Of a stretch of DNA of 64,000 nucleotides, positions 23,382-34,600 are shown piece after piece; position 1 is the stretch's first letter, and the number at the start of each line of letters is the position of its first letter. Location: positions 28,228,001 to 28,292,000 of the forward strand of contig JBAIAC010000033.1 in NCBI GenBank assembly GCA_037349315.1. Reading direction: 5' to 3'. Source of the stretch: Chelydra serpentina (Eukaryota; Chordata; Testudines; Chelydridae). The position numbers were made by a program, and so were the translations under genes. Below the pieces are notes generated by a model, which searched no databases, was not told where the DNA came from, and saw nothing but the letters and a program-made list of their open reading frames with translations.

Positions 23382-23763
23382 CAGTGGTTCCCAACGTGGT
23401 GCCCGTGGGCGCCATGGCACCTGCCGGGGCATTTATGTGCGCCCACAGTCAGGGCCATCGCCAAGGAAGGAAGAGGAGAGGAGCATCCGCCGGAGAAGCG
23501 TCGCCACTGAAATGCTGCCGCGCAGCGCTTCCGGCGGAGAAGCTTTTGCCAAAATGCTGCCGCGCAGTGCTTCCAGCGGAGAAGCTTTTGCCGAAATGCT
23601 GCCACGCAGCGCTTCTGGCTGAGAAGCTTTCACCGAAATGCTGCTGAGGTGTGCTTCCGGCAGAGAACCATCACCACCGAAATGCCGCCGAGAAGTGTCG
23701 CTGCCCGCCACATTGATGAAGGGATGAATGTGCTCTTGGCCACAGAAGGGTTGGGGACTACTG
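23382..23763. mobile_element. Non-autonomous hAT with internal 42-bp repeats
   Basis: The ends CAGTGGTTCCCAACGTGG and AGGGTTGGGGACTACTG are inverted repeats. The 8-bp duplication GTGTAGAT (23374-23381, 23764-23771) is perfect. At about 23509-23650 the interior has roughly three 42-bp tandem units containing GAAATGCTGCCGCGCAG and GGAGAAGCTTTTGCC. This produces overlapping open frames on both strands that are not genes. Confidence 0.9.
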
Positions 23764-24144
23764 GTGTAGATACATATTTGTGGTCACCAGCAGCGGTAGA
23801 CAGAGCCGCTCTTGGATGACTCAGTCCTTTTCTCTCTGACTATCTCAGAAGCTAATATTTTGCAATTGCTCATTTGTTCCAATGTCTCACTGCTGGCGTT
23901 CCACATAGTACTATCCTGCCATCCCTCCAGTTCAACATGTTTATGGGACTGTTAGGAAGATGAGTGAGGAAATATTGGTTGTGGTGTCTTCGTTCAGCTA
24001 ATAACATCCTGCTCCATAGAGCCAACCCTTTTGAGCCTGCCACTATGGTGTTTCTTGCAGAAAGCATATTATAATGCGTAATGTGATCTGCATTCTCTGC
24101 CAGTTGATTTCTGGGTAATGGTTAAGATGTTGGGTTTGATCAAA

Positions 24145-24430
24145 ATGATTTTGTCATGGCTACTTGAGAACTGCTGTATTGCTGTCCCAGCAGATATCGG
24201 GGTGATTGAAGTCCCCCATGAGAACCAGGGCCTGTGATGTAATAACTTCTGTTAGGTGCCTGAAGAAAGTCTCATCCCCCTGGTCTGGTGGTCTATAGCA
24301 GACTCCCACCATGACATCACCCTTGTTGCTCAGATTTCTAAACTTAATCCAGAGACTCTCAGATTTTTCTGCAGAGCTCTGAGCAGTCATACTGATTTCT
24401 TGCATACAATGCAAATCTCCCACTTTTTCT
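24145..24430 (-). mobile_element. CR1 endonuclease-domain fragment
   Basis: The minus-strand frame 24160-24423 reads through [12 protein letters not shown] and [18 protein letters not shown]. These are the same conserved endonuclease blocks as in the CR1 at 50228-50893, at similar spacing. Both ends are truncated. It is a dead LINE fragment. Confidence 0.9.
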
Positions 24431-24602
24431 GCCCAGCCTGTTCTTCTCTTGTATTAACTAACTATTGCACTGCATGCCATTTCTTTTTTTTAATTGTCCT
24501 CTAAGACCCTGATTCAAAGACTCCCTATGACTTTCTTGGACTTTGGAACAAGGCCTATTCTTAGCGATTCAGAAAGGGGCAGCCATTTTTGAGCATTTAA
24601 AT

Positions 24603-24822
24603 CAGGGGTTCTCAAACTGGGGGTCAGGACCCGTCAGGGGGTCGCGAGGTTATTACATGGGGGGTCACGAACTGCCAGCCACCACCCCAAATCCCGCTTT
24701 GCCTCCAGTATTTATAATGGTGTTAAATATATAAAAAAGTGTTTTTAATTTGTAAGGGTGGGTTGCACTCAGAGGCTTGCTATGTAAAAGGGGTCACCCG
24801 TACAAAAGTCTGAGAACCACTG
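24603..24822. mobile_element. Non-autonomous hAT element
   Basis: The ends CAGGGGTTCTCAAACTGGG and GTCTGAGAACCACTG are inverted repeats. They are flanked by a perfect 8-bp ATTTAAAT duplication (24595-24602, 24823-24830). It is 220 bp with no coding capacity. Confidence 0.92.
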
Positions 24823-24830
24823 ATTTAAAT

Positions 24831-25633
24831 GTTCCTAGTACCTGATATGATCCACGCAACCCAGCACATCTCACAATAACGTTATTTTAAAGTTAATCCA
24901 TCCTGTGACATTAATCAGACCAAACTTGGGAAGGAATAAACATTTTCTGCTAGGTACAGAATCTGCAGTGAAACCAGACTACTTCTTAATCTGTTTATGA
25001 AAGTTAATGCAATTCCTATTTCAAGACTGGTCACATTTGAATAAACATTAAGCAAGGAAAGTTGATCTGTATCCAAAACACTTCAATACCTTAAGAAAAA
25101 TACATATACAAACTTGTTGGCTCTTGTCTATATCTAGCAGTGTAGATATGAACAGCTGGAATGGGGATAGTTCTTATATGCATAAGCAAAACATGAGGTT
25201 AGAATGGTAACTAAATCCATTAAAGGTTTAGGTTTAAACTTCCAATACCCAAGCTTTGACATTGAGAATTAAATAATAAATAAATACAAGCACAAGGAAG
25301 TAGTGCGATTGAATGGTAGATGAATAGACTTTTTTTCCCCAGTTAAGCTGTTTTTACTTTGTAACTACAGGGAGAGGATAGTCATAAGACTTATTTGGCC
25401 TCTTGCATGCACTTTGATCACCCCTGGTTATACTTCTGAATGAGGCTATGACATGCTTAGTAGGCAGTTTTGGCGCTCTCCATCTCCCATATTGCCCTCT
25501 CTCCATCCCTGCACTCTGCAACACATGCCAACAGTAGAATATTTGCTCAATTTCCTCCATTTTCAACTTCATTTTTACCTCTCTGCACCTGTCCTGTCAA
25601 GAGCTCTGACATGGCTCCAGGATCCCTCCTGAG
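24831..25633. other. Intron 1 sequence, nothing recognised
   Basis: AT-rich, unique-looking. No exon, RNA gene or repeat boundary was seen. Confidence 0.45.
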
Positions 25634-26437
25634 CCGGGGTCTCAAACTCACGGACCGCAGGCCATTAGCGGCCCGCAAACTTCCCCAATGTGGCCCATGG
25701 GGCTCCAGCAGTTTTGGGGCTGGGTCTCACCCTTGTCCCCATCTGCTGCCCCCCCCGGCAATTTACAAGGGCCCAGGGCCCCGGCAGCGCAACAACGCTG
25801 AGCGGCGTCTGCCTGCTCGCTCCACGTGTCTGTCGGCCCCTCCCTGCAGCCCCAGGGCGGGGCTGTGCCTCCGCGCACTGCCCCCACCCTGAGTGTCCTG
25901 CGGCCAATGGGAAGCTGCAGAGTAGGTGCCTGGGGAAAGCAGCGCGTGAAGGCCCCTGTCCCATTCTGCCTTGGAGCCCCAGGTAAGCGCCGCACCCCCC
26001 CAACCACTCCAGGAGCCTGCACCCCCACCCCCTTCCCACACCCCCTCTCCCGCCCCCATACTCCCTCCCAGAGCCTGCACTCCTCCCCACACACTCCAGT
26101 CCCCAAACTCCCTCCGAGAGCCTGCATCCTCTCCCCCTACCCACACACCCCTCCTGGCCCCAAACTCCCTCCCAGAGCCTGCACCCAGCACCCAAACTCC
26201 ATCCCAGAGCCTGCACCCCAGGCCCCCTCCCCCACGCAAACTCCCTCCCAGAGCCTGTACCCCAATCCCCTACCCCAGACCTCCTTCCTCACCCAAACTC
26301 CCTCCCAGAGCCTTAGGCAGGTGGGGGACAGAGTTTTGGGGGGGTAGGTTCTGGGCAGCATGAGTGACATTATTGGCCCACTGGGAGGATTTGAGGATTG
26401 GCACTGGCCCTAAGGTAAATTGAGTTTGAGACCCCTG
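25634..26437. mobile_element. GC-rich hAT-like element with internal VNTR
   Basis: Bounded by CCGGGGTCTCAAACTCACGG and GAGTTTGAGACCCCTG, which are imperfect inverted repeats. The flanks CTCCTGAG (25626-25633) and TTCTTGAG (26438-26445) match at 6 of 8 positions and may be an aged duplication. The interior at about 26010-26310 is a C-rich variable repeat built on AACTCCCTCCCAGAGCCTGC. It generates several proline- and glycine-rich chance frames on both strands. Confidence 0.8.
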
Positions 26438-26555
26438 TTCTTGAGTCATCAGGCTTTTCCCACTTCCAAGCTTCTTGCTACACCTTGGACATTTGCCCTG
26501 GCCTTCTATGACTCTTGGAAAGACTCCCCTTTCTCATGTGGGATATTAGTTATAT

Positions 26556-26850
26556 ACAGGGAGTCCTCAGACTTATGAGGCCCGACTTACGTTGGACGCC
26601 ACTTATGACGCTTTTCAATTGACTGCCCTTTTCGCCCCTGCGACGCTTGTTTCACTCTTACGATGCTTGATTTGCATAAAGTTATCTTGAAATCACTTCT
26701 TGGTTGTGTTATACTGGTATGGAACTGGAAGGGGTCGCTTCTGATTGGCTTCGAGACAGCAGGGTAGCTTGTTGCCTAGGAGGGTTGCCGCTTGTTTTTG
26801 ATTGATATCCCAGCCTTAACGTTCAGCTACAAAGTTGAAGTGAGAATTGA
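26556..26850. mobile_element. Tigger-like (pogo) DNA transposon fragment
   Basis: CAGGGAGTCCTCAGACTTATG preceded by TA, followed by GACTTACGTTGGACGCC, resembles the ends of Tigger-type mariner elements and the element at 36627. The right end was not resolved. Confidence 0.55.
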
Positions 26851-27169
26851 TTTAAGCATGGATTTATGTGTTGTATTTTGTCCCACAAGCCATGTCTCTT
26901 GATTTCCAGTCCAGTGGCAAGACCATCCTTCCTGACAAATCACTAGTTAGAGCTGGCCTCCATAATTAGTTGTTGTTCCTGGGGTGCTATTCTTATTATC
27001 TAACCGCTGAAATCTAGAAGGAGATATTTTCTACAATAATGATTTATGATCTGAATAACATGCCTTACAAACAATGCCAAGCAAACAGTATGCATTTTAA
27101 TAAAGCAATATAAATGTATACTTTTATCATCAAAAAATGTAGGCCATATTTACAGGATGGAAAGCAGTG

Positions 27170-28190
27170 ACTCTCAAAAAGATTTGGGGCTGGTGATGGA
27201 TGATTAGCTGAACATGAGCTCCCAGAGTGATGCTGTGGCCAAAAAGACTAATGTCATCCTTGGATGCATAAACATGGGAATCTTGAGTAGAAGTAGAGAA
27301 GTTTACTTGGTTCTACCTCAGTGCAGAAGGTTGGACTAAATGACTTCTCAAGGACCCTTCCAGCCCTACATTGCTATGATTCTGGGTTGTTTTACCTCTG
27401 TATTTGGCATTGGTGCAACCGCTGCGGGAATACTGTGTTCAATTCTGGTGTCCAGAATTCAAGAAGGATGTTGATAAATTGAAGTGGGGTCAGAGAAGAG
27501 CCATAAGAATGATTATAAAGGATTAGAAAACATGCTTTATAGTTAGACTCAAAGAGCTCAATTTATTTATCTTAATAAAGAGAAGGTTAAGGGGTGACTG
27601 GATTACAGTCTATGAATGTTTACATGGAGAACAAATATTTAAAAATTGGCTCTTCAATCTAGTAGAGAAAGCTAAACAATTTCAGACTGGAAATGAGGTG
27701 TCAATTTCTAACAGTGGCAGTAATCAACCATTTGAACAATTTACCATCACTGGCAATTTAAAAATCAAGATTGGATGTTTTTCTAAAAGAGATGCCTTAG
27801 GAATTTTGTTGGTGAAGTTCTACGGCAGTGTTTCCCAAACTTGGGGCGCCGTATGTTCAGGGACAGCCCCTGGCGGGCCGGGCCGATTTGTTTATCTGCC
27901 ACATCCGCAGGTTCGGCAGATTGTGGCTCCCACTGGCTGCCGTTCGCTGTGCCCGGCCAATGGGGGCTGCGGGAAGTGGCGCGAGCTGAGAGACGTACTG
28001 GCTGCCGCCAGTGGGAGCCGCGATCGGCCGAACCTGCGGACGCGGCAGGTAAACAAATCGGCCCGGCCCGCCAGGGGCTGTCCCTGAACAAGTGGCATCC
28101 CAAGTTTGGGAAACACTGTTCTATGGTATGTGTTATACAGGAGGTCAGACTAGACTACCCTTCTGGCCATGGAATCTCTGAATCTTACAG
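27170..28190 (+). mobile_element. Old CR1 LINE 3' region, interrupted by hAT
   Basis: Degenerate CR1 coding remnant: GTGTTCAATTCTGGTGTCC, GGTCAGAGAAGAGCC and ATTACAGTCTATGAATG, with a CR1-type tail at about 28140-28185 (GGTCAGACTAGACTACC, CTTCTGGCCATGG). The hAT at 27826-28118 splits it cleanly. A short foreign CR1/SINE tail piece (GGTTGGACTAAATGACTTCTC, ending GATTCTG) lies inside at about 27330-27385. All frames are broken. Confidence 0.75.
27826..28118. mobile_element. GC-rich foldback hAT element
   Basis: The ends CAGTGTTTCCCAAACTTGGG and CCCAAGTTTGGGAAACACTG are near-perfect inverted repeats. The interior is also palindromic (CCTGCGGACGCGGCAGGTAA against the left-side TTTGTTTATCTGCC). 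Flanking 8-mers are TTCTACGG (27818-27825) and TTCTATGG (28119-28126), with one mismatch. It has inserted in an older CR1. Confidence 0.92.
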
Positions 28191-28199
28191 TGAAAAATT

Positions 28200-28930
28200 A
28201 AAGGAACTAATTTAAACTATTTAGTTCATTAAAAAGAAGTTTGAGATGATTTAATTATGATCTAGAACAGGGATCGGCAATCTTTGGCATGTGGCCCACC
28301 AGGGTAAGCCCGTTGGCGGGCTGGGCCAGTCTGTTTACTTGCCGCGTCCGCAGGTTTGGCTGATCACTGCTCCCACTGGCCGCGGTTCGCCGCTCCAGGC
28401 CAATGGGGCTGTGGGAAGCGGCATGGGCCGAGGGATGTGCTGGCCGCTGCTTCCCGCAGCCCCCATTGGCCTGAAACGGCGAACTGCGGCCAGTGGGAGC
28501 CACGATTTGGCCGAACTAGTGGACGCGGCAAGTAAACAAACCAGCCCGGCCCGCCATGGGGCTTACCGATCCCTCATCTAGAAGTACCAGTGCAGGAAGA
28601 AGAGATCTGATGTTAGCGGGCTCTTTAATCTAGCATACAAAGACATAACAAGATCCAATGGGTGGAAGTTGAAGCTAGCAAAGTTCAAACTGGAAATAAG
28701 ATGCAACATTTTAACAATGAGGGTAATGAAAAATTGGACCAGTTTACCAAGGGATGTGGTGAATTATCCATCACTTGGAGTTTTTAAATTAAAATAGACT
28801 ATATTTCAACCATATGTTATTGGGCTGGAAGCATGATTCACTGGATAAAATTGTGTGTTTGTCTTATGTTAAGTAGGAGGTCAGACCGGATGATTGGAAT
28901 GGTCCTTTCTGACCTAAAAAACCCATGAAT
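28200..28930 (+). mobile_element. Second old CR1 LINE 3' region
   Basis: Contains GGTGGAAGTTGAAGCTAGC, CAAACTGGAAATAAGATG and ACCAAGGGATGTGGTG, then a CR1 tail GGAGGTCAGACCGGATGATTG at about 28875-28895. It is divided by the hAT at 28268-28575. Numerous frame breaks make it an ancient copy. Confidence 0.75.
28268..28575. mobile_element. GC-rich foldback hAT element
   Basis: Left end CAGGGATCGGCAATC and right end TTACCGATCCCTC are inverted repeats. An internal palindrome pairs GGCCAATGGGGCTGTGGG with CCCGCAGCCCCCATTGGCC. The 8-bp ATCTAGAA duplication (28260-28267, 28576-28583) is perfect. Confidence 0.92.
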
Positions 28931-30067
28931 AAGTCTACACAATAAGTACAGTGTGGACAGAGGTAGTTCTGAGTTCACTACACCACGCTCTACACATGTC
29001 CCTCAGAACTTGTCTGGAAAGACCATTCTTAATGGGAGAGAAGATGGAATAATTCTGTGGCTTACACTATCCTTCCCATATTCCCCCCAAAAACTGCACA
29101 CAAATTCCCAGCTAATACTCTTGTTAGTAAATTCTTATTAGTAGGAAATACACTGTTATTCCTCAGTCTGAGATGAGAACCAGATGCCTTAAAAGATCTG
29201 AAAGTGAAATTCGGATTCTGAATCATCAAGGACTCTATTCCAAACACTAATGGAAATAAAAGTGGCGGCATCCTAATTTAAAAAATCAAGTGTCCCTTTT
29301 TATGGGAGCTGTGTGCCTAGATTATTAGTAGCTACGATGTCTTGAAATTATGGTGAAACATGGATCCGTCCTGTTGAATTGGGCTTTTGGAGAAATTGCA
29401 GTGATAATGCTAAGCAGATAACAAAATTAATTTCAAAGGTGGATAGGGTGAGCTCCAATATTGTGCATTTTGACATATTAAAAGAATCCTACTGCATTAG
29501 GCATAATAGAAAGTGGCTTGAAGTGGGGTTGGAAGTCGGACTTCTTTGAAGCCCTGCTCCAGGTTTATCTCTAAGAGTTGGGACTCAAAAAGAGAGTGCA
29601 CAAGTGGTTGCAAGTACATAGTGATTTAATTAAACCAAACCTTTTGAATCCATTTCAATGGGAAATCGAGTAACAGAATCTGCGGCATTCTCTTGTATGT
29701 ATTTGCTTTTTTAAATAATGGCAAGATAAGAACATTTCTGGTGACATGCCAGGGACTAAAATATAAACAAACAAACAGCTTTGGGAGAATCAACTCACTG
29801 TAGATTGCTAAAAGCTTGTTCTGATCTCTGGGACAGAAGCAGCATCAAAAAAGAGAGACCCATGCAAACAAAATTGGTCTCTGCTTGAAAAGTGTTTTTG
29901 TAGGGACACATGGATTTATGCTGCCCTTTGTGTATCAAACATTTTACTGTCCCACTTCCACAGGAACTGCAGCTTTCCTAACAAATGTGCAATCCTTTAT
30001 CTGCACGAATCTGCTGTGTTCTGCTTGAAGCAATAGCTCGTATGCATCAAAATGGTACTATGAATGC
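28931..30067. other. Intron 1 sequence, nothing recognised
   Basis: Unique-looking AT-rich DNA. No exon, structural RNA or bounded repeat was seen. Confidence 0.45.
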
Positions 30068-30075
30068 AGTAAATC

Positions 30076-30222
30076 CAATGCTTAATTTGTAATGAAAGAG
30101 GTGCCCTGGCTCAAGCTATTCCTTTACGTTCTTAACTGATGCAGCAATCCCAGAGATGCCGGGGCTATGAACTTCCAAGCCTAATGGTGCTGGGGCTCAG
30201 CCGTGGCACAAATTAAGCACTG
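30076..30222. mobile_element. 147-bp mini-hAT MITE
   Basis: The ends CAATGCTTAATTTGT and ACAAATTAAGCACTG are inverted repeats flanked by a perfect 8-bp AGTAAATC duplication (30068-30075, 30223-30230). A still shorter relative with both ends is at 53390-53448. Confidence 0.88.
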
Positions 30223-30230
30223 AGTAAATC

Positions 30231-31558
30231 CACTATGAACAAGCGTGATTATAAACCCCTTAGATGATTTCTGAACATGGGGTAGGGTATCATCAGTGTG
30301 CGTGATCCCTAATTAAAATACAACAGAATCCCACCAATTGATACTCCTTCATATTCTGATGCCTAGCTAGCGTAAGCAACTGGGCCAATTTAGTGGAGGC
30401 GCATCCTCTTAATATCAGTAGTCAGGCCCAGGGTCTTCTATGTATCTCTCTTCTTCATGTGTTTTACTCAGTGTCTTGCTAAACTTGATAATGTTTCTGT
30501 TCCTTATTATCCAAACTACTGTTTTCTTCAGTAGCTCATTGCTACCTGTTACAAAACAAAATAGAGGAATCTTAGGGGAAGTTATGTTGGGTGCACCACA
30601 TCCTCCTTAACATCTTGAGTCATTTTTGCTTTTGTTAGATGAGATTAATATTTCCAGAAGTGTTTTCTAATTCTGTGCGCCTCTTTTTGGTTACCCAGCT
30701 TGACAAACATAGTTCCTTATTTTTGGAGTTGCTGAAGACCCATAGTCCTTAAGACAGAATTCAAAATAAGATCAGTGCTTTGCTACTGTACCAGTGTACA
30801 GTATGACATGCAAAACCACCATTGATCTCCTGGGGATGAAAGAAATGTTGTATATGTCTTTAAGTAATATTGAAATTGAGGAACACATATCCATGGCCAG
30901 GAAGTATTTTCTCAAATACAATACTTGCTTATATATGTTATGACCTTGAGGTCAGAAATATTTATTGTGGCTGTGAATAGACCCTCTCTGGATTCAGAAT
31001 CCAGGCATTGCCTCATTTTAACTCCCTTGGAAGAGGCCACCCCTTCCTTTGCCTCTGTAATCATTTAAATTTTTCTGCATCTGGAAATTTTCCGAAAAGT
31101 CTCACAAACTCACCATTTGAACTTCTGCTTGTTTTCTACTACTAAGTTATCCAGCTGTGAACTAGTTGTACATTGAATGATGTGTTAACTAATTCTCATG
31201 CTCTCTGAACCTCCTTTAAAGCGACAGTGTAACAAATGGTACTCAGGCCCCAAAACATTCAGGTGTACCAACAGATTTCCAAGCCACAGTGTTGCGAGGG
31301 TTTCAGAATTCTCTAAGCTGTCTTATTTTTCAATACAATCTTTTAATTCTGTGTGAATTCTATATCCATTTGGAATTAATGCTCCTGTTTTACAGATTAC
31401 AGTATGCAGCACAAATAAATTGTTTGCTGTTCAGAAAAGCCAGGTCTCTCCTAAAGAAAATGAGAACCGTTAAAAGATGAGATCTCATAAACAGTTTGGG
31501 TCTGATATCCTGCAAAATTTAGCTTTTGTTTGTCATCCTCATGTGGGCGAAAGGAAAG
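30231..31558. other. Intron 1 sequence, nothing recognised
   Basis: AT-rich with no open frame above about 63 codons and no recognisable exon or repeat boundary. Confidence 0.45.
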
Positions 31559-31650
31559 ATGCATCCGATGAAGTGGGTATTAACCCACGAAAGCTTATGC
31601 TGAAATAAATTTGTTAGTCTCTAAGGTGTTACAAGTTTTTCTTTTCTTTT
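31559..31650 (+). mobile_element. Penelope-like terminal fragment, hammerhead-like core
   Basis: GATGCATCCGATGAAGTGGG, then ACCCACGAAAGCTTATGCTG and GTTAGTCTCTAAGG. CCGATGA (31565-31571) and GAAA (31589-31592) flank a 6-bp stem (GTGGGT with ACCCAC, loop ATTA). This order resembles a hammerhead ribozyme core, but with C in place of U4, an extra A before stem II and poor stem I pairing. It is probably inactive here. Confidence 0.6.
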
Positions 31651-34600
31651 TTTCTTATTTTCGTTTTACTTTCTGTGTGATTTAAAATGACAGCTTCACT
31701 CTCTGACTAACAGAAAATAATGTTAAGAAACAGAAGTTCAGATCTTAGATGTGCAGAGAGCTTTAATCTTACAAGTATGAGTGGAGGTATGGGATTTAAT
31801 ACTTAGTTCCTTGCTCTTCATAATACACACTGTTTCCTAGACCTTGCTGCCTGAATGCTGGGAAATGGAGCACTTTGGGATAAGGAAAACTGGGCAGCAG
31901 AACAGTTTGCTTAGTGCAGTTTTTTGACCTGTTCAAGGCAGGGTTAGATTGTAACTGGGAGTTGTATAATGCCATTCCTGCTGTATGATGCTGATCATAG
32001 AGGTCCTGTTAATATTTACTGTTGAGAATCTTGCTTAACAAAAACACACTATGGGGTCACATTGTTGACGTCGAGGCTATTGTATGGCTAAAACATATGA
32101 TGCCTACGTAAGCCCTTTTGACTTTTTTCCTTTTTAGACTTGTATATCCCTGTTTCATCTCCCTACTTTATATTTTGAACATATTTCCATCTTCCTTGTA
32201 CCATTTGTGCATCCTCTAATAATAATTTTTAGATGTTTTTATAGATTTCTCTTGCTAGAGTGCATAGCTGCCAAGTTTCAAGGAGTTCCATGTGACATCT
32301 TATGCAAGTTATTTAATGAGTTAATTTGGATCGTACAAAACAATTCTTCTTTTTTAAGCTTTGTGCAGTTAGGGCTGATGAAAGGCAACAACTTATTTGA
32401 CCTCCAGTAGAAAGAGATCACTGATTTTTCCTCACAGGGTTGGTTCCCCTGAGCAATTGTGAGAAGGCAGGTCCTTATTTTTGGCATCCCTCAGAATTAA
32501 AGGGAGGGATTGGCATTGTGGCAGGTAAATGAAAGTCTAAAGGAGGTGCAGTTGCTGTGGAGGAAAGAGCTGGGGGGGAGTTATTGGCATGAACCTGGAG
32601 GATTTAGCCCCATTAGCCCCTTACATGCATCAGTTCCAGTTCCCACCCTGTCTTTCCATTGGTTCCTGAGCCTCATTCAACCCATTAAAATCCCCCATCA
32701 TCCCCACTCACGTTCTGTTTCCCTATTAACTCCTGAGCTCTCCATAGCTCCCTCCAGTAGCTCCTGTCCCACTCATTCTTAGCTTGGCCAATAGCCCCCA
32801 AGTCCTCTGAGCAGCTCCTCCCCCTTGGTACCTCCTGTTAGTCTGTTCTCTCCCCTCTATGGTGCAGCCTTATCAGACACGTCCTCTGCTGAGCTCTACG
32901 CAAATAGGACCTGGGAGGCAAGAGTAGAGACCAGGCAAAGGAGGAGGCACTGAGGCTGCCTACTCTTACTCGGCAGTGCCCCAGTGACTTTGGTGGCTCT
33001 CTCTGTATGGTATTTGGGTTGTGAGGGTACTGTCTAAATGTGCAGCTTGCTGTGAGCCCTAATGTTAGAAAAACAATATGAAATAGACTTTTGGCCTCCC
33101 ACTAGTACAGCTATGAGGCATGTTGTCCTGTGCCTTGCTTTGCGTGGCAGAAAGGGTGGAAAGTATTGGTGAGAAATTTTATATATAGCATTTCTTCTGT
33201 TTTAGAAGATAATGTAAGAAGTGAAAGTAATAGCTCCACAAGTTGGAGGCAGGTGCGTTTTTTTTTCTCACCAACTTTCACTACCAGGTACTATTTTAAG
33301 ATGTCTGTAATATTTGATTCTTTAGTTACTGCCCAGAGTTAGTCTGCTTCTATGTGAAAAGAAAAACAAGCTCTTCAGATTGTGTAAGGAGTCTCCAAGT
33401 AGCTAGGGCTCCTTCCTTCCTCTCCCCAGTCACGACTGCAGACAAAGGAGTATGCATATTATGTACTCATTATTGCAACTCATTGTATATGCGACCGGTT
33501 ATTTATTTTTTTTAAAAAAATCAAGAGCCCAGGGCTTAAAATACCCAGGGATCTCTGTGTTCAAGAAAAAAAAAATTACAACAAGCTTTGTAAAATAAGC
33601 ATGTTGTTGTTAAGTTCAGTGTTTGCCCCTAGAGTTTTTATATTATGACATTCATCTGCAGAGACCTTAATTTCCTTCAGATAACATGAATAAAAGGAAG
33701 TATGTTTCTGTTCATCTGTTTTTATTCAAGCATTGCAGCATGCAAGAGCTGTCTTTTGTGAAGCAGTTAGCATTTAATGTACTGCCTAATTTAGTGTAAA
33801 GTGATGGTAAGAGAGGAATGGACCAAACCAAAAGACTATAGTGTACATGACTTCAGTTTCTCACCGTTTTATACCTTTTCTAGCCGAAGGATCCCAAAGT
33901 GCTTTTCAAAGAGTTATATAATGACAGAGAGAGAGCTCACTTCCAATTGAAACTGCAGGAAAATTTTTGGAAGACAAAATGTAATTGCTAGAGTTGGAGT
34001 TTGGCTAAAACACTTAAACCCCTGCAGTTGCAAAAAGTCCCATGAAGTCTTTAATGACCATATGTGATTAGGTTTTTTCTACACATTTGCACCTGCAGTA
34101 GCACAGTAACACCAGCGTGGGACACTTGTTAGTACTGACACAGAGGGAAGAATAGTCTGCATCATATCTGCATCATTGCGGTATTTCTTGTAGGTCTCCT
34201 ATCCACATTTTGGCCCTGTTTACCTTATGAGATAAGAGATCACAGCACCGGGAGGTATGGCTGCAAACCCATCCAAATCAATGCTTCATTTTGGCATCAA
34301 CCTGTTCTGCAAGAAAAATTTAATGATTTAAGCAGCCAACATTCTAGGGATAAAATCGTGACCCTATTGAAGTGAATGGGGCTCGGATTTCCCTCTAAAC
34401 GTTTAAAATAAAGTCAGCACATGTAAGAGGAATTGAATTTGAAAGCTCAAGGATAAACTGATAAACTTGAATGCAAACAAAGGACTACTTTGCAAAGTAT
34501 TTTCATAATCCTTTTGATTAGGATTACTTATCAGAAGGAGGCTATGTTTCCAGATAAGTAACTAAAAGCAAGCCATTAAAATGTAAGTATGCAAAGCTTT

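Noticed and set aside
25648..26363. Cluster of 130-183 codon frames on both strands
   Set aside because: They lie within the GC-rich hAT element with a VNTR. Sense and antisense frames overlap and no motif is present.
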